Shown here: piece after piece, positions 28,767-37,586 of the stretch
Layout: every line of letters starts with the position of its first letter
Numbering within the stretch: position 1 is the stretch's first letter
Source: Streptomyces sp. SID8352
Lineage (GTDB): Bacteria; Actinomycetota; Actinomycetes; Streptomycetales; Streptomycetaceae
Assembly: GCF_009862265.1 (NCBI RefSeq)
Contig: NZ_WWGX01000089.1
Location: 62,001-126,000 of the forward strand
DNA length: 64,000 bases
Direction of reading: 5' to 3'
Position numbers and translations under genes: made by a program
Notes under the pieces: generated by a model
Told to the model about the DNA's origin: nothing
The model's database searches: none
The model's input: the letters and a program-made list of their open reading frames with translations, nothing else

Positions 28767-30110
28767 GTGACCGACTGGGCCGGCCGGACCGCCGCAGAGA
28801 TCGCCGCCGCCGTACGCGAGGGGCGGGCCACGCCCCGGGAGGTGGTGGCCGCGCACCTCGCCCGGATCGAGCGGCTGGACGCCCGGGTCGGCGCCTTCCG
28901 CGCCGTGCGGTCCCGGGCCGCGCTCGCCGAGGCCGACGAGGTGGCCGCCCGGGGTGATCTGGGCACGCTGCCGCTGGCCGGTGTACCGGTGGCGGTGAAG
29001 GACAACCTGGCGGTGCGCGGGGAGGCGCTGCGCAACGGCTCGGCCGCCACCCCGGACACGCCCGCCGGGGCCGACCACGCCACCGTGGCCCGGCTGCGGG
29101 CGGCGGGCGCGGTGGTCGTGGGGCTGACCAACGTGCCCGAGCTGTGCGTGTTCGGCACCACCGACGGCGTCCACGGCACCGCCCGCAACCCCTGGGACCG
29201 GACGCGGTCGGCGGGCGGTTCCTCGGGCGGGAGCGCGGCGGCCGTCGCCGCCGGGATGGTTCCGCTGGCGCTGGGCAACGACGGAATGGGATCGCTCCGC
29301 ATTCCCGCGGCCAACTGCGGTCTGGTCACGATCAAACCGGGACACGGCGTGGTGCCGGCCGGCATCGGCCACGGCGACTGGTTCGGGCTGTCGGAGAACG
29401 GCCCGCTGGCGACCACCGTCGAGGATCTGCGCCTGGCGCTGGCGGTCCTCGCGGACACGGTGCCGCCGCCCCGCCGGGAACCCGGCGGCCTGCGGGTCGC
29501 CGTCTCGACGCGCAGCCCCCTGGCCGGGGTCACCGTCGCGCGCCCGTACGGGGACGCGGTCCGGGCCGTGGCCGCGCTGCTGATGCGTGAGGGGCACGTG
29601 GTGCGCCGCGCCGACCCGCCCTATCCGGCGTCGCTGGGGACCACCGCGCTCACCCACTGGTCCGCGGGCACGGCGGTGGACGCGCGGGGCCTGGACCCCC
29701 GGCTGCTGGCGCGGCGCACCCGGGTGCACGCGGCCATCGGGCGGCGGTTCGCCCCCTCGGTGGGCACCAGCCGTGCCCGGCAGCGGCTGCGGGCCCGGCT
29801 CGCGCCGTTCTTCGCGGAGTACGACGTGCTGCTGACCCCGGCGCTGGCCCGCCGCTCGCCCCTGGCCGGGCCCTGGCACGAGCGGGGCTGGCTGCGCAAC
29901 GTGGCGGCGAACTCGGGGTACTCCCCGTTCACCCCGCCGTGGAACCTGACCGGATGGCCCGCGATGGCCCTCCCGTCCGGCACCCTGCCGTCGGGTGCCC
30001 CCGCCGCCGTGCAACTGGTGGGGCGACCGGGCTCGGAGGGGGTGCTGCTGGAGGTGGCGGAGCGGATCGAGGCGCTGCGCCCCTGGCGGCGGACGGCGCC
30101 GCTCGGCTGA
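28767..30110 (+). CDS. Amidase-signature hydrolase
   Basis: A 447-residue amidase of the AS family. The Ser-cisSer-Lys triad is visible: Lys in GVPVAVKDNLAV, the cis-Ser in SAGGSSGGSAAAVAAG and the nucleophile in NDGMGSLRIPAANCGL. The usual GTDGGGS is GNDGMGS here, a mild variant, but the Ser is kept. It hydrolyses an amide whose identity cannot be read from sequence. The GTG start has GAGGAG upstream and aligns with the expected N-terminus (WAGRTAAEIAAAVREGRATP). No partner GatB or GatC is nearby, so it is not a tRNA amidotransferase subunit. Confidence 0.9.
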   Translation: MTDWAGRTAAEIAAAVREGRATPREVVAAHLARIERLDARVGAFRAVRSRAALAEADEVAARGDLGTLPLAGVPVAVKDNLAVRGEALRNGSAATPDTPAGADHATVARLRAAGAVVVGLTNVPELCVFGTTDGVHGTARNPWDRTRSAGGSSGGSAAAVAAGMVPLALGNDGMGSLRIPAANCGLVTIKPGHGVVPAGIGHGDWFGLSENGPLATTVEDLRLALAVLADTVPPPRREPGGLRVAVSTRSPLAGVTVARPYGDAVRAVAALLMREGHVVRRADPPYPASLGTTALTHWSAGTAVDARGLDPRLLARRTRVHAAIGRRFAPSVGTSRARQRLRARLAPFFAEYDVLLTPALARRSPLAGPWHERGWLRNVAANSGYSPFTPPWNLTGWPAMALPSGTLPSGAPAAVQLVGRPGSEGVLLEVAERIEALRPWRRTAPLG

Positions 30111-30135
30111 CGCCCCGCCCGGGTCCCCCGCCCCG

Positions 30136-30618
30136 CTACAGGGCGCGGTGCATGATGTGCAGCCCGACCCGGCCGTGCCGGGGGTGGTCGAAGGCGTCCG
30201 GCACGGTGCCGAGGACCCTGAACCCCAGGGAGGTCCAGAGCCGTACGGCGGGGTTGGTCTCGACGACGGCGTTGAAGACCATGGCCCGGTAGCCCTGTTC
30301 GGCGGCCTCGGCCAGGACGTGCTCCGCGAGCGCCCGCCCGGTGCCCCGCCCGGTGCGGCCGGGGTCGACCATGAATCCGGCGTTGGCGATCCCGGCGGCC
30401 GGGCCCCCGTAGTTGGGGGCCAGGTACGCGGACGCGACGACGGCACCGTCGTCGTCCTCGGTGACGTAGACGCGCTTGCCGGACCCCGTCCACAGGGACC
30501 TGGCCTCCTCCTCGGAGGTGTCCGGGTCCCAGGTGTAGGTGTCCCCCGCGGCGACGACGCGGTGCCAGACGGGCCAGATCCGCGGCCAGTCGCCGGGTGT
30601 CGCTTCCCTGATCGGCAT
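30136..30618 (-). CDS. GNAT N-acetyltransferase
   Basis: A 160-residue acetyltransferase. It starts MPIREATPGDWPRIWPVWHRV and has the acetyl-CoA loop as VDPGRTGRGTGRALAEHVL, followed by FNAVVETNPAVRLWTSLGF, a pattern seen in phosphinothricin-type and general GNAT enzymes. The substrate is unknown. It converges on the amidase gene with a gap of about 25 bases. A second in-frame start lies far upstream but would read through a GC-rich spacer, so the ATG at 30618 is preferred. Confidence 0.87.
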   Translation of the reverse strand: MPIREATPGDWPRIWPVWHRVVAAGDTYTWDPDTSEEEARSLWTGSGKRVYVTEDDDGAVVASAYLAPNYGGPAAGIANAGFMVDPGRTGRGTGRALAEHVLAEAAEQGYRAMVFNAVVETNPAVRLWTSLGFRVLGTVPDAFDHPRHGRVGLHIMHRAL

Positions 30619-30677
30619 GGACGCGAGTCTCGCACGTCCGCAGCCGGGCCCGGGGCGGCCCTCCCGCCCTCGGCGGG

Positions 30678-30854
30678 TCAGTCCACGCTGGGCAGGATGT
30701 GGGGCTCCGCGAGGTCCTCCTCGTACCCGGCGAGCCGGATGGGCGCGGAGCGGGCCCACACGTCGAGGCTGCCGATCTCCCCGGGGCGGCGGCGCCTGCG
30801 CCCGCCGTACTCCTCGGGGGTCAGGTCCGGGTCGGTCATCGTCTCCGGTGTCAC
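30678..30854 (-). CDS. 58-residue unknown protein
   Basis: A very small gene with a strong ribosome site: AAGGAG six bases before a GTG start. The product has an acidic N-terminus (TPETMTDPDLTPEEYGG), a central run of five Arg and a C-terminus rich in hydrophobic and acidic residues ending EPHILPSVD. There is no signal peptide and no Cys. I do not recognise a family. A small regulator, a protein-interaction peptide or a ribosomal-peptide precursor are all possible; no modification enzyme lies beside it, so the precursor idea is weak. It precedes the GNAT gene on the same strand. Confidence 0.6.
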   Translation of the reverse strand: MTPETMTDPDLTPEEYGGRRRRRPGEIGSLDVWARSAPIRLAGYEEDLAEPHILPSVD

Positions 30855-31330
30855 CGCGCACTCCTTATGTGTGGGGTCACCCGCGGGTCCGGCGGCCGGG
30901 CCGCTGTCCGGTCTCCCACGCCCGCGCGGGGTTCTGGTCGCTTGCAGTTCGGACGCGGTGGCGCCGGTACTGGGGCGGGACCGGGCCGCGGTCGGCCGGC
31001 CCGTCCCTGACGGACCGTGGGTGCGGAATGGGTGGATTCCCGGAGCGCCGCCCGTCCGGCTCAGATTAACCAAATGAGCGGGGCCGCGCTCTATGGGGCT
31101 CGAAATCCGGGCGATTCCTTCACCGGGGCGCCGCGCCCAGTCGGAATGTTGCGCACGATTTCACCACTTTCGCCCGTCCACTCGACTCACCCGATCGGCG
31201 TAGGGAAGGGGGACGGGTTCGCCGGAACGGAGGAACGCGGGGCGTCCCGTTCAGCCGCTGTTGGCCGGGGCGCAAACCGGGCATGGTGCGCTGCCGGGAC
31301 GGACCGGCTGTCCCGTGGGAGGACCGAGGC
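30855..31330. other. Intergenic region around 31 kb
   Basis: Divergent region between the 58-residue gene and the HD-like gene. The stretch 31060-31200 is more AT-rich than its surroundings and probably holds promoters; no confident boxes. Confidence 0.45.
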
Positions 31331-31774
31331 GTGGAACTGCGCAGCGTCGAGGAGCTGATGGACCTGCTGTACGCCTGCCGGGGCGCGCGTCCCGGCGGGG
31401 GCGCCGGGCCCGGCGGCGCGGGCGACGCCCACGGGCACGCTCTGCGGACCGCCGCGCTGCTGCGCCGGCGGCGCCCCGCCGACAAGGAGCTTCAGGTGGC
31501 CGGGCTGGTCTGCCCGGTGGGCCGGGTGCTGTGGCCGGGCGATCCGGGCGGCCGCACCGCCGGGGCGGTGGAGCCGCTTCTGGGGCGCCGGGTGGGTCGG
31601 CTGCTGCGCCGCCACGCGGGTGCGGACGGGATGCCCGACGACGACGTCGACCGCCTCGGGCAGGCGGACGAGGAGGCCCGGACGGCGGTGTTCGACGCCG
31701 GGGTCCTCGAGGACTGGCGGACCGTGCTGGAGCTGGTGGCCGCGCGCAGCGCCCGGCTGGGGGCGGCGGACTGA
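31331..31774 (+). CDS. Degenerate HD-domain-like small protein
   Basis: A 147-residue protein that begins ELRSVEELMDLLYACRG and continues with HALRTAALLRRRRPADKELQ and AGLVCPVGRVLWPGD. This resembles the start of PhnZ/inositol-oxygenase-type HD phosphohydrolases, in which HALQTA...LLHDIG is expected. Here the metal-binding His-Asp is replaced by CPVGRV, so an active enzyme is unlikely. The GTG start has GGAGGA about eight bases upstream. No clear operon partner. Assignment to the HD fold is tentative. Confidence 0.6.
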   Translation: MELRSVEELMDLLYACRGARPGGGAGPGGAGDAHGHALRTAALLRRRRPADKELQVAGLVCPVGRVLWPGDPGGRTAGAVEPLLGRRVGRLLRRHAGADGMPDDDVDRLGQADEEARTAVFDAGVLEDWRTVLELVAARSARLGAAD

Positions 31775-31891
31775 CCGGGCCCCGCCCGCGCCCCGGCCGG
31801 CCCGCACGGCGGCATGGCGGGGCGGGGCGGCGGGGCGGGGTCGCAGCCCGCCGGGTGCCGCACCGGGGTGCCGCGGCGGGTCGGGCGGGGC

Positions 31892-33394
31892 TCACCACTT
31901 GCCGGGCGCGTAGTCCTTCATGAAGACGCCGAACAGGTCCTCGCCCGCCTCGCCGCGCACGATCGGGTCGTAGACACGGGCGGCGCCGTCGATCAGGTCG
32001 AGCGGGGCGTGGAAGCCCTCCTCGGCCAGCCGCAGCTTGTCGTAGTGCGGGCGCTCGTCGGTGATCCAGCCGGTGTCGACGGAGGTCATCAGGATGCGGT
32101 CGGTGTCGAACATCTCCTGGGCGCTGGTCCGCGTCACCATGTTCATGGCGGCCTTGGCCGCGTTGGTGTTGGGGTGGCCCGCGCCCTTGTAGCCGCGGGC
32201 GAACACGCCCTCCATGGCGGAGACGTTGACGACGTAGGCGCGTCCGGTGGCCGACCGGCGCGCGGCCTCGGCCATCGCCGGGCGCAGCTTGCTGATCAGG
32301 ATGAACGGCGACGTGTAGTTGCAGAGCTGGGTCTCCAGCAGCTCCACCGGGGAGATCTGCTCGATGGTCTGCACCCAGGTGTTGGTGTCGACCACGTCCG
32401 GTACCAGTCCGCCCGCGTCGATGGCGGTGCCCTCGCGGTGCCGGACCACGCTGGCGTTGCCCGCGACCAGGGCGAGGTCGGCGACCTTCTGCGCGTCGAG
32501 TCCGGAGGTGCCGACGGGCAGCGCGGTCAGCCCGTCCACCGCGCCGGAGTTGAAGGCGCCGATGACATGGTGGGCCGGCAGCTCCCCGGCCGGCAGCGGC
32601 GCGCCCTCGCCGTCGACGAGGGCGGCGTAGGCGCCGGGCAGTCGGCGTACGGTCTGGGTGGCGTTGTTGATCAGGATGTCGAGCGGGCCCTGCCCGGCGA
32701 TCCGGTCGGCCAGCGCCACGGTCTGCCCCGGGTCGCGCAGATCGATGCCGACGACCTCCAGGCGGTGCAGCCACTCCCCCGAGTCGTCCATGGCCGTGAA
32801 GCGGCGGATGGCGTCCTTGGGGAAGCGGGTGGTGACCGTGGTGTGGGCGCCGTCGCGCAGCAGCCGGAGCGCGATGTACATGCCGATCTTGGCCCTGCCG
32901 CCGGTGAGCAGGGCGCGCTTGCCGCCGAGGTCGGCGCGGGCCTCGCGCCGGGTCCGGTTCTCGGCGGCGCACTCCGGGCAGAGCTGGTGGTAGAAGTAGT
33001 CGACCTCGACGTAGCGCTGCTTGCAGATGTAGCAGGAGCGCGGGCGCTGGAGTATGCCGGCGACCGTGCCCTCCTCGGTGCGGGAGGAGGGCAGGAGGCC
33101 CTCGGTCTCGTCGTCGATGCGCTGGGCGGAGCCGGTGGCGGTGGCCTCGGTGACGGCCTTGTCGTGGGCCGTCTTGGCGGCCCGGCGCTCCTGGCGGCGG
33201 CGCTGCTTGACCGTGCGGTAGATGTGCGAGGTGGCCCGGCGGACGCGGACGGCGTCGGGGTGGTCGACCTCCAGCCCGTCGAGTTCCTCCAGCACGCTCA
33301 GGCAGACGGCGAGCCGTTCGGGGTCGATGCCGGGGCCGTACTCGGCCGCGGGCACCTCGTCCGTGGTCGCCGCACCGTCCTGTGTCACCGTCAT
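31892..33394 (-). CDS. Zinc-ribbon / short-chain dehydrogenase-like protein
   Basis: A 500-residue protein. Residues 1-110 are charged and helical. A zinc ribbon follows (SCYICKQRYVEV...LCPECAAENR, about 120-145), and then a Rossmann domain of the SDR type (KRALLTGGRAKIGMYIALRL, VVGIDLRDPG and DILINNATQT). The position of the catalytic YxxxK reads TNAAK in HPNTNAAKAAMNM, so the usual Tyr is Thr while Lys is kept. The domain may bind NAD(P) without normal SDR chemistry or use another residue. Function unknown. It stands alone on the minus strand. Confidence 0.8.
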   Translation of the reverse strand: MTVTQDGAATTDEVPAAEYGPGIDPERLAVCLSVLEELDGLEVDHPDAVRVRRATSHIYRTVKQRRRQERRAAKTAHDKAVTEATATGSAQRIDDETEGLLPSSRTEEGTVAGILQRPRSCYICKQRYVEVDYFYHQLCPECAAENRTRREARADLGGKRALLTGGRAKIGMYIALRLLRDGAHTTVTTRFPKDAIRRFTAMDDSGEWLHRLEVVGIDLRDPGQTVALADRIAGQGPLDILINNATQTVRRLPGAYAALVDGEGAPLPAGELPAHHVIGAFNSGAVDGLTALPVGTSGLDAQKVADLALVAGNASVVRHREGTAIDAGGLVPDVVDTNTWVQTIEQISPVELLETQLCNYTSPFILISKLRPAMAEAARRSATGRAYVVNVSAMEGVFARGYKGAGHPNTNAAKAAMNMVTRTSAQEMFDTDRILMTSVDTGWITDERPHYDKLRLAEEGFHAPLDLIDGAARVYDPIVRGEAGEDLFGVFMKDYAPGKW

Positions 33395-33497
33395 CGCCGC
33401 TGCCGTCCCTGGTCACCGTCGCGGCGCTCCGAGACGCGTCCGCTGTCGAACGGGGGATTTTATGCAGCGCCGGGCCGCGGCGCCAAACCCGCGGGGG

Positions 33498-34856
33498 TCA
33501 GGAACCGCAGGCAGTGAGCAAGGTCTCGACCTCCTCGGTCAGGGCGCGGGCGAGCAGGTCGAGGTCCGGGACCGCCCCGGCGTCCGCGACCAGCCCGTAG
33601 TGGACCCGGCCCCGGTAGGTGGAGACGGCCACCGCGAGGGCGTGGCCCCGGGCCAGCGGGGCGTACGGGTACACCTCGGTGAGCGGGTGGCCGCCGAGCC
33701 GCAGGCCGAGGCTGGGCAGCGGCACGCTGGTGACCAGGATGTCGAACCAGAGCCGGGCCGCCTGGCCGACCAGCGGGCCGCCCAGGCGGTGGCCGAGCGC
33801 GGGGACGTGGTCCGCGAGCAGGGCGACGGCCCCGGCGCCCCGGGCGGGTCCGGCGTCCTTGTTCCGGTCCATCGCGGCGCGGACGGTGCCGAGCCGGGAG
33901 AGCGGGTCGGGATCGCCGACCGGGAGCCGTATCAGATAGCCGGAGAGCCGGTTGCCCTGCGGGTGGGCGGTGCGCGGGCGGCGCCGGGAGACGGGGATCA
34001 GGGCGCGGGGGGCGACGCCCTCGCTGCCGTCGCCGCGCTCGTCCAGCCAGCGGCGCAGGGCCCCGGCGACGACGGCGATCAGGACGTCGTTGACGGTGCC
34101 GCCGACGGTCTTGCGGACACGGTGCACGTCGTCGAGGTCGAGGGAGACCCCGGCGGTGCGGCGGGTGCCGGAGGCTCCGGCGGCGAGGGCGGGCGAGGAG
34201 CGGACGTCGAGGGTGGACAGGGCCGCGGCGGCGCCGATGTCCAGGGCGCGCCCGGCGTCGGAGAGGGCACCGCGCAGCAGACCGGGCAGGTCCCGCACCG
34301 CGGGGAGCGGGGAGCGGCGGGGCGGCTCGGGGCGGGGGCGCGGCTCGGGAAGGTCCATCGGGTCGAGGATCCCCGCGGCCAGGGCCAGCGCCCGCAGCCC
34401 GTCGGCCAGGGCATGGTGGAACTTGAACAGCACGGCGAACGACGCGCCGTCCTCGGCCGGCACCACGTGCGCCTCCCAGGGCGGCCGTTCGCGGTCGAGG
34501 GGGCGTTCCATCAGCCGCCCGGCGACGGCCTGGAAATCGGCGGCCGGGGGGTGCAGCCGGACGTGGCCGAGGGGGTCGAAGCCGGGGTCGGCCTCGCGGG
34601 CCGCGCCGCCCAGGGCAGCGAGGGCGCCGAGGGAGAGGGGGCGGCCGGGGGCGAGCGGGGGGCGCCAGCGGTCGCGGATGCGCATGCGCAGCCCCGGCAC
34701 GGCGGGCGCGCGGGCCGCGAGGAGGTCGGCGGCGTGGGCAGCGGCGGTGGGCGAGTCGGCGGGGAAGACGCCCAGCGCCCCCAGGTGCATGGGGTGCTCG
34801 GCGGACTCGATGCTCCAGAACGCCAGGTCGAGGGGGGCGAGCGGCTGGGACGTCAC
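33498..34856 (-). CDS. Wax ester synthase / diacylglycerol acyltransferase (WS/DGAT)
   Basis: A 452-residue acyl-CoA-dependent acyltransferase that makes storage lipid (triacylglycerol or wax ester) at the membrane. The N-terminus PLAPLDLAFWSIESAEHPMH is the usual family start. The catalytic HHxxxDG is intact at residues 147-153 (FKFHHALADGLR). Other family blocks are GGTVNDVLIAVVAGALRRWL and the C-terminal ILVTSVPLPSLGLRLGG (the usual SNVPGP site is replaced by TSVPLP). Streptomycetes accumulate triacylglycerol with several such enzymes. No partner gene is adjacent. Confidence 0.92.
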   Translation of the reverse strand: MTSQPLAPLDLAFWSIESAEHPMHLGALGVFPADSPTAAAHAADLLAARAPAVPGLRMRIRDRWRPPLAPGRPLSLGALAALGGAAREADPGFDPLGHVRLHPPAADFQAVAGRLMERPLDRERPPWEAHVVPAEDGASFAVLFKFHHALADGLRALALAAGILDPMDLPEPRPRPEPPRRSPLPAVRDLPGLLRGALSDAGRALDIGAAAALSTLDVRSSPALAAGASGTRRTAGVSLDLDDVHRVRKTVGGTVNDVLIAVVAGALRRWLDERGDGSEGVAPRALIPVSRRRPRTAHPQGNRLSGYLIRLPVGDPDPLSRLGTVRAAMDRNKDAGPARGAGAVALLADHVPALGHRLGGPLVGQAARLWFDILVTSVPLPSLGLRLGGHPLTEVYPYAPLARGHALAVAVSTYRGRVHYGLVADAGAVPDLDLLARALTEEVETLLTACGS

Positions 34857-35233
34857 GGATGCCTCGCGGGGACGTGGGTGGAGCAGCAGTCAATCGCCCC
34901 CCGACGATTACGGTCAAGCGCGCTCACGTTACACACAGTTAACGACAAGGAGAAGTCCTGTCTCCGGGAGCGGGGCGGGGCGCCGGGACCTGCGCGGGTA
35001 CCGCGGTCCCGCGCCCCGCGGGCCCCGGCCGGGGGCGGAGCGTCCACCCGTACGGCCGCGGGCCGACCGTGGCGGGGCCTGGCCGGACCGGCCCCTTCTC
35101 CGTCGCCCGCTCAGCGCTCGCGGCCGGCCCCCTGCCAGCGTGCCCCTCTTCCGCGCTGGCGCCCCGTACGCGTCCCTCTGTCTCTGCCTCTGCCTCTGCC
35201 TCTGCCCGCACCCGTGCCCACTCGTCCGTCGGG
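34857..35233. other. Intergenic region with CTCTGC tandem repeat
   Basis: Contains an imperfect hexanucleotide tandem (CTCTGC-like, four to five copies at about 35173-35208) just past the FhuF-like gene's stop. The 34910-34960 stretch is locally AT-rich and may hold the WS/DGAT promoter. No gene. Confidence 0.5.
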
Positions 35234-36037
35234 TCACCCGGCGGGGAGGTCACCGGCGGGGCCCGGGGGCCGGGCGCTCCGGGGCGCGCGGGGGAAGCAG
35301 CAGTCGCCGCAGACTCCGCCGCCGGGGACCCGGTAGTACAGGCAGCAGCTCAGCCGTCGGAAGGCGGTGTCCGGCGGGATGCCGGGACGGGCCGGGAGCG
35401 CGGTGAGGTCGCCGGTGCCCGTCAGCAGGGGGTGCGCGAACAGGGCCGCGGCCAGCGTCCGGGCGCGTTCCGCCGCGTCCGGACGCCCCTGGGCACGGGC
35501 CAGCCGGCCGAACTCCCGGGCGGCACCGGCCAGGGCGGAGGCGGCGTTGCCCCGCAGGAGCCCGGTGGCGACCCGGTAGCGGGCGTGCACGACGGCCGTC
35601 AGCGGCACGAGCTGGGCGTCCAGCACGGCCTCCGCCAGGGTGGCCGCGTCCCCGGGCAGGGGTTCGATCCCGGTCAGCCACAGGTCGTCGGGGGCGGCGG
35701 CGCCGGGGTCCCAGCGCAGCAGCGGGGAGCGCGGATCGGGGAGGGCGCCGTACAGGGCGGCGCAGCCCAGCGCCACCGACCAGAGCCGGGCCGCGAGCCC
35801 CTGGTGCGCGACGGAGGCGGCGACCCGGGTCTCGGAGGCCCGCAGCGCGGCGGCGACCCGGCGGACCCGGAAGCCCAGCGGATCCCCCTCCCGGGAGGAC
35901 CGCTCCGCGGGCTCCCCGGCGGGCGCCGGCGACCAGGCCCGCGCGAGGGCGGCCAGTCGGGACGGGGGCGGCGCGGTCCGCAGGGCGAAGTAGCCGCCGA
36001 ACGGCCGGAGGGCGTCGAGGCCGGGGTCGAGATCCAC
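35234..36037 (-). CDS. FhuF-like ferric siderophore reductase
   Basis: A 267-residue protein with the FhuF C-terminal iron-sulfur signature. The cluster motif is CC-X10-C-X2-C, seen as LSCCLYYRVPGGGVCGDCCF; four of these cysteines bind a [2Fe-2S] cluster. FhuF-type enzymes reduce iron bound to hydroxamate siderophores in the cytoplasm. The rest of the protein is Ala/Arg-rich and fits the poorly conserved N-terminal part. No siderophore transporter or Fur-type box was recognised beside it. A CCCCCGGGGG-type palindrome lies just upstream (about 36055-36065). Confidence 0.85.
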   Translation of the reverse strand: MDLDPGLDALRPFGGYFALRTAPPPSRLAALARAWSPAPAGEPAERSSREGDPLGFRVRRVAAALRASETRVAASVAHQGLAARLWSVALGCAALYGALPDPRSPLLRWDPGAAAPDDLWLTGIEPLPGDAATLAEAVLDAQLVPLTAVVHARYRVATGLLRGNAASALAGAAREFGRLARAQGRPDAAERARTLAAALFAHPLLTGTGDLTALPARPGIPPDTAFRRLSCCLYYRVPGGGVCGDCCFPRAPRSARPPGPAGDLPAG

Positions 36038-36278
36038 CCGCCAGTCCTATCAACACCCCCGGGGGTGTCGGGAGTCGGGGGCGGACGGGACGGGGCTCGG
36101 GGGGACGGCGCCCACCCTGGGGAGGACCGGGGGCCCGGTGTACTCCATCGGTAGTAGGACGCAATGAATGCTCAGGGACGACGACGGGAAGCTCCCGGCA
36201 CGGCATCGTGTTGTGCATGGAAGACGCCCCTTCGCCACGCGGGGCCCTCGGGTCCCGCCTCCAGCAGAGGAACTGCCG

Positions 36279-37586
36279 ATGAGCGCCCTCGCGCTGTCCG
36301 TTCTGCTCTCGCTCGTGTCCGCGGTGGCGTACGCGGGCGGGGCGATCGTGCAGGAGCGCGTCGCGGTCTCCTCGCCCTCCGCCCAGTACGCGCCGCTGCG
36401 CCGTCCGGGCTGGTGGGCCGCGGTGGGGCTGAACGGTCTCGGCGCCCTGCTGCACGTGGTGGCGCTCGCCTACGGTCCGCTGAGCCTGGTGCAGCCCTCG
36501 GGGGCGCTGACCATCGTCTTCGCGCTGCCCATGGCGGCGCTGTTCGTGGGCCGCAGGGCGGGGGCGACCGCTTGGCGGGGCGCGATCATGGCGACGGTGG
36601 GCCTCGCGGGCCTGCTGGCGCTGGTCGCCGCGTCGGACACGCGCTCCCTGGACACGGCCCAGCGGCTGGCGGCGGCCGTCGTCACGGCCGGGGCGCTCGT
36701 GGCTCTGATGGCGGCGGCCCGCGCCGCGCACCGGCACCCCGCGGTGCGCAGCATCCTCCTCGCGACGGCGGCCGGTATCGCGTTCGGCATGGCGTCGGTG
36801 TTCACCAAGACCGTGGCCGTCGACTGGACCGGCGGTGCGCCGGTGGCCGGGCTCGCGAGCCTGGCCATCATCGGGGTGCTGGCCTCGGCCGGGATGCTGC
36901 TGTCGCAGGCGTCCTACCGGGGCGCGGGCCTGGCCGCGCCGCTGGCCACGCTGACGGTGGTCAACCCGGTGGTGGCCGCGGCGGTCGGCCTGACGATGTT
37001 CGGGGAGACCTTCCGCTACGGCTCGACGGGCACCGCGCTGGCCCTGAGCTGCGGCGTGGTCGCGGCGGGCGGGCTGATCCTGCTCACCACGGAGCGGATC
37101 GCGCGGGAGACGACGGGGGGCCCGGAGCGTCGGGACGAGAACGGCGGCCCGGGGCCGGACCCGGCGGTCACGACGGTGTCGTCGGCTGCGCGCGCAGTCC
37201 AGGCAGGCCCGGTGGCCCGGACGGCACCGGTCGTCCCGGCGGCCGGAAGGATGCCGGCGGTCCCCGCCGGTCCGCTCTCCCCGACGCGCCCGCCGGCGGG
37301 CGCGGGCCTCCCCGCGGGAACTCCCGAGGAGCCGTCGGCGCCGAAGGTCTTCCTTCCCTCCCCGGCGCCGGCCACCGCGCGGGTGGTGCTCTCGCACCCC
37401 GCTCAGGCGCGCGCCACCGGGACCGGCCCGGGGCCGGTGCCGGAGGGCGGCTGGGGCGGGGCCGGGGAGACGGACACGGGCGGCTGGGCGGCCGGTCCCG
37501 GGGACATCCCCTTCGGCCCGCTCACCGGCGGGCCCCGGGTGCCGCTGCGGGGCCTCGACCGGCACCGGGTGCGGATCAGAGCGTGA
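36279..37586 (+). CDS. DMT-superfamily (EamA-like) membrane transporter with long tail
   Basis: A 435-residue protein. Residues 1-285 form about nine or ten membrane helices (ALSVLLSLVSAVAYAGGAI, ALYVGRR-like turns, LATLTVVNPVVAAAVGLTMF), the drug/metabolite transporter layout. Residues 290-435 are a hydrophilic Pro/Gly/Ala-rich cytosolic tail with no recognised domain. AGAGGA precedes the ATG at 36279; a longer in-frame reading exists but lacks a site. The gene overlaps the end of the convergent rpfD gene by 11 bases, so their transcripts are antisense at the 3' ends. The transported molecule is unknown. Confidence 0.85.
   Translation: MSALALSVLLSLVSAVAYAGGAIVQERVAVSSPSAQYAPLRRPGWWAAVGLNGLGALLHVVALAYGPLSLVQPSGALTIVFALPMAALFVGRRAGATAWRGAIMATVGLAGLLALVAASDTRSLDTAQRLAAAVVTAGALVALMAAARAAHRHPAVRSILLATAAGIAFGMASVFTKTVAVDWTGGAPVAGLASLAIIGVLASAGMLLSQASYRGAGLAAPLATLTVVNPVVAAAVGLTMFGETFRYGSTGTALALSCGVVAAGGLILLTTERIARETTGGPERRDENGGPGPDPAVTTVSSAARAVQAGPVARTAPVVPAAGRMPAVPAGPLSPTRPPAGAGLPAGTPEEPSAPKVFLPSPAPATARVVLSHPAQARATGTGPGPVPEGGWGGAGETDTGGWAAGPGDIPFGPLTGGPRVPLRGLDRHRVRIRA

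Noticed and set aside
33222..35336. A 704-codon + strand frame
   Set aside because: Antisense to the WS/DGAT gene with its intact HHxxxDG; no ribosome site or domain.
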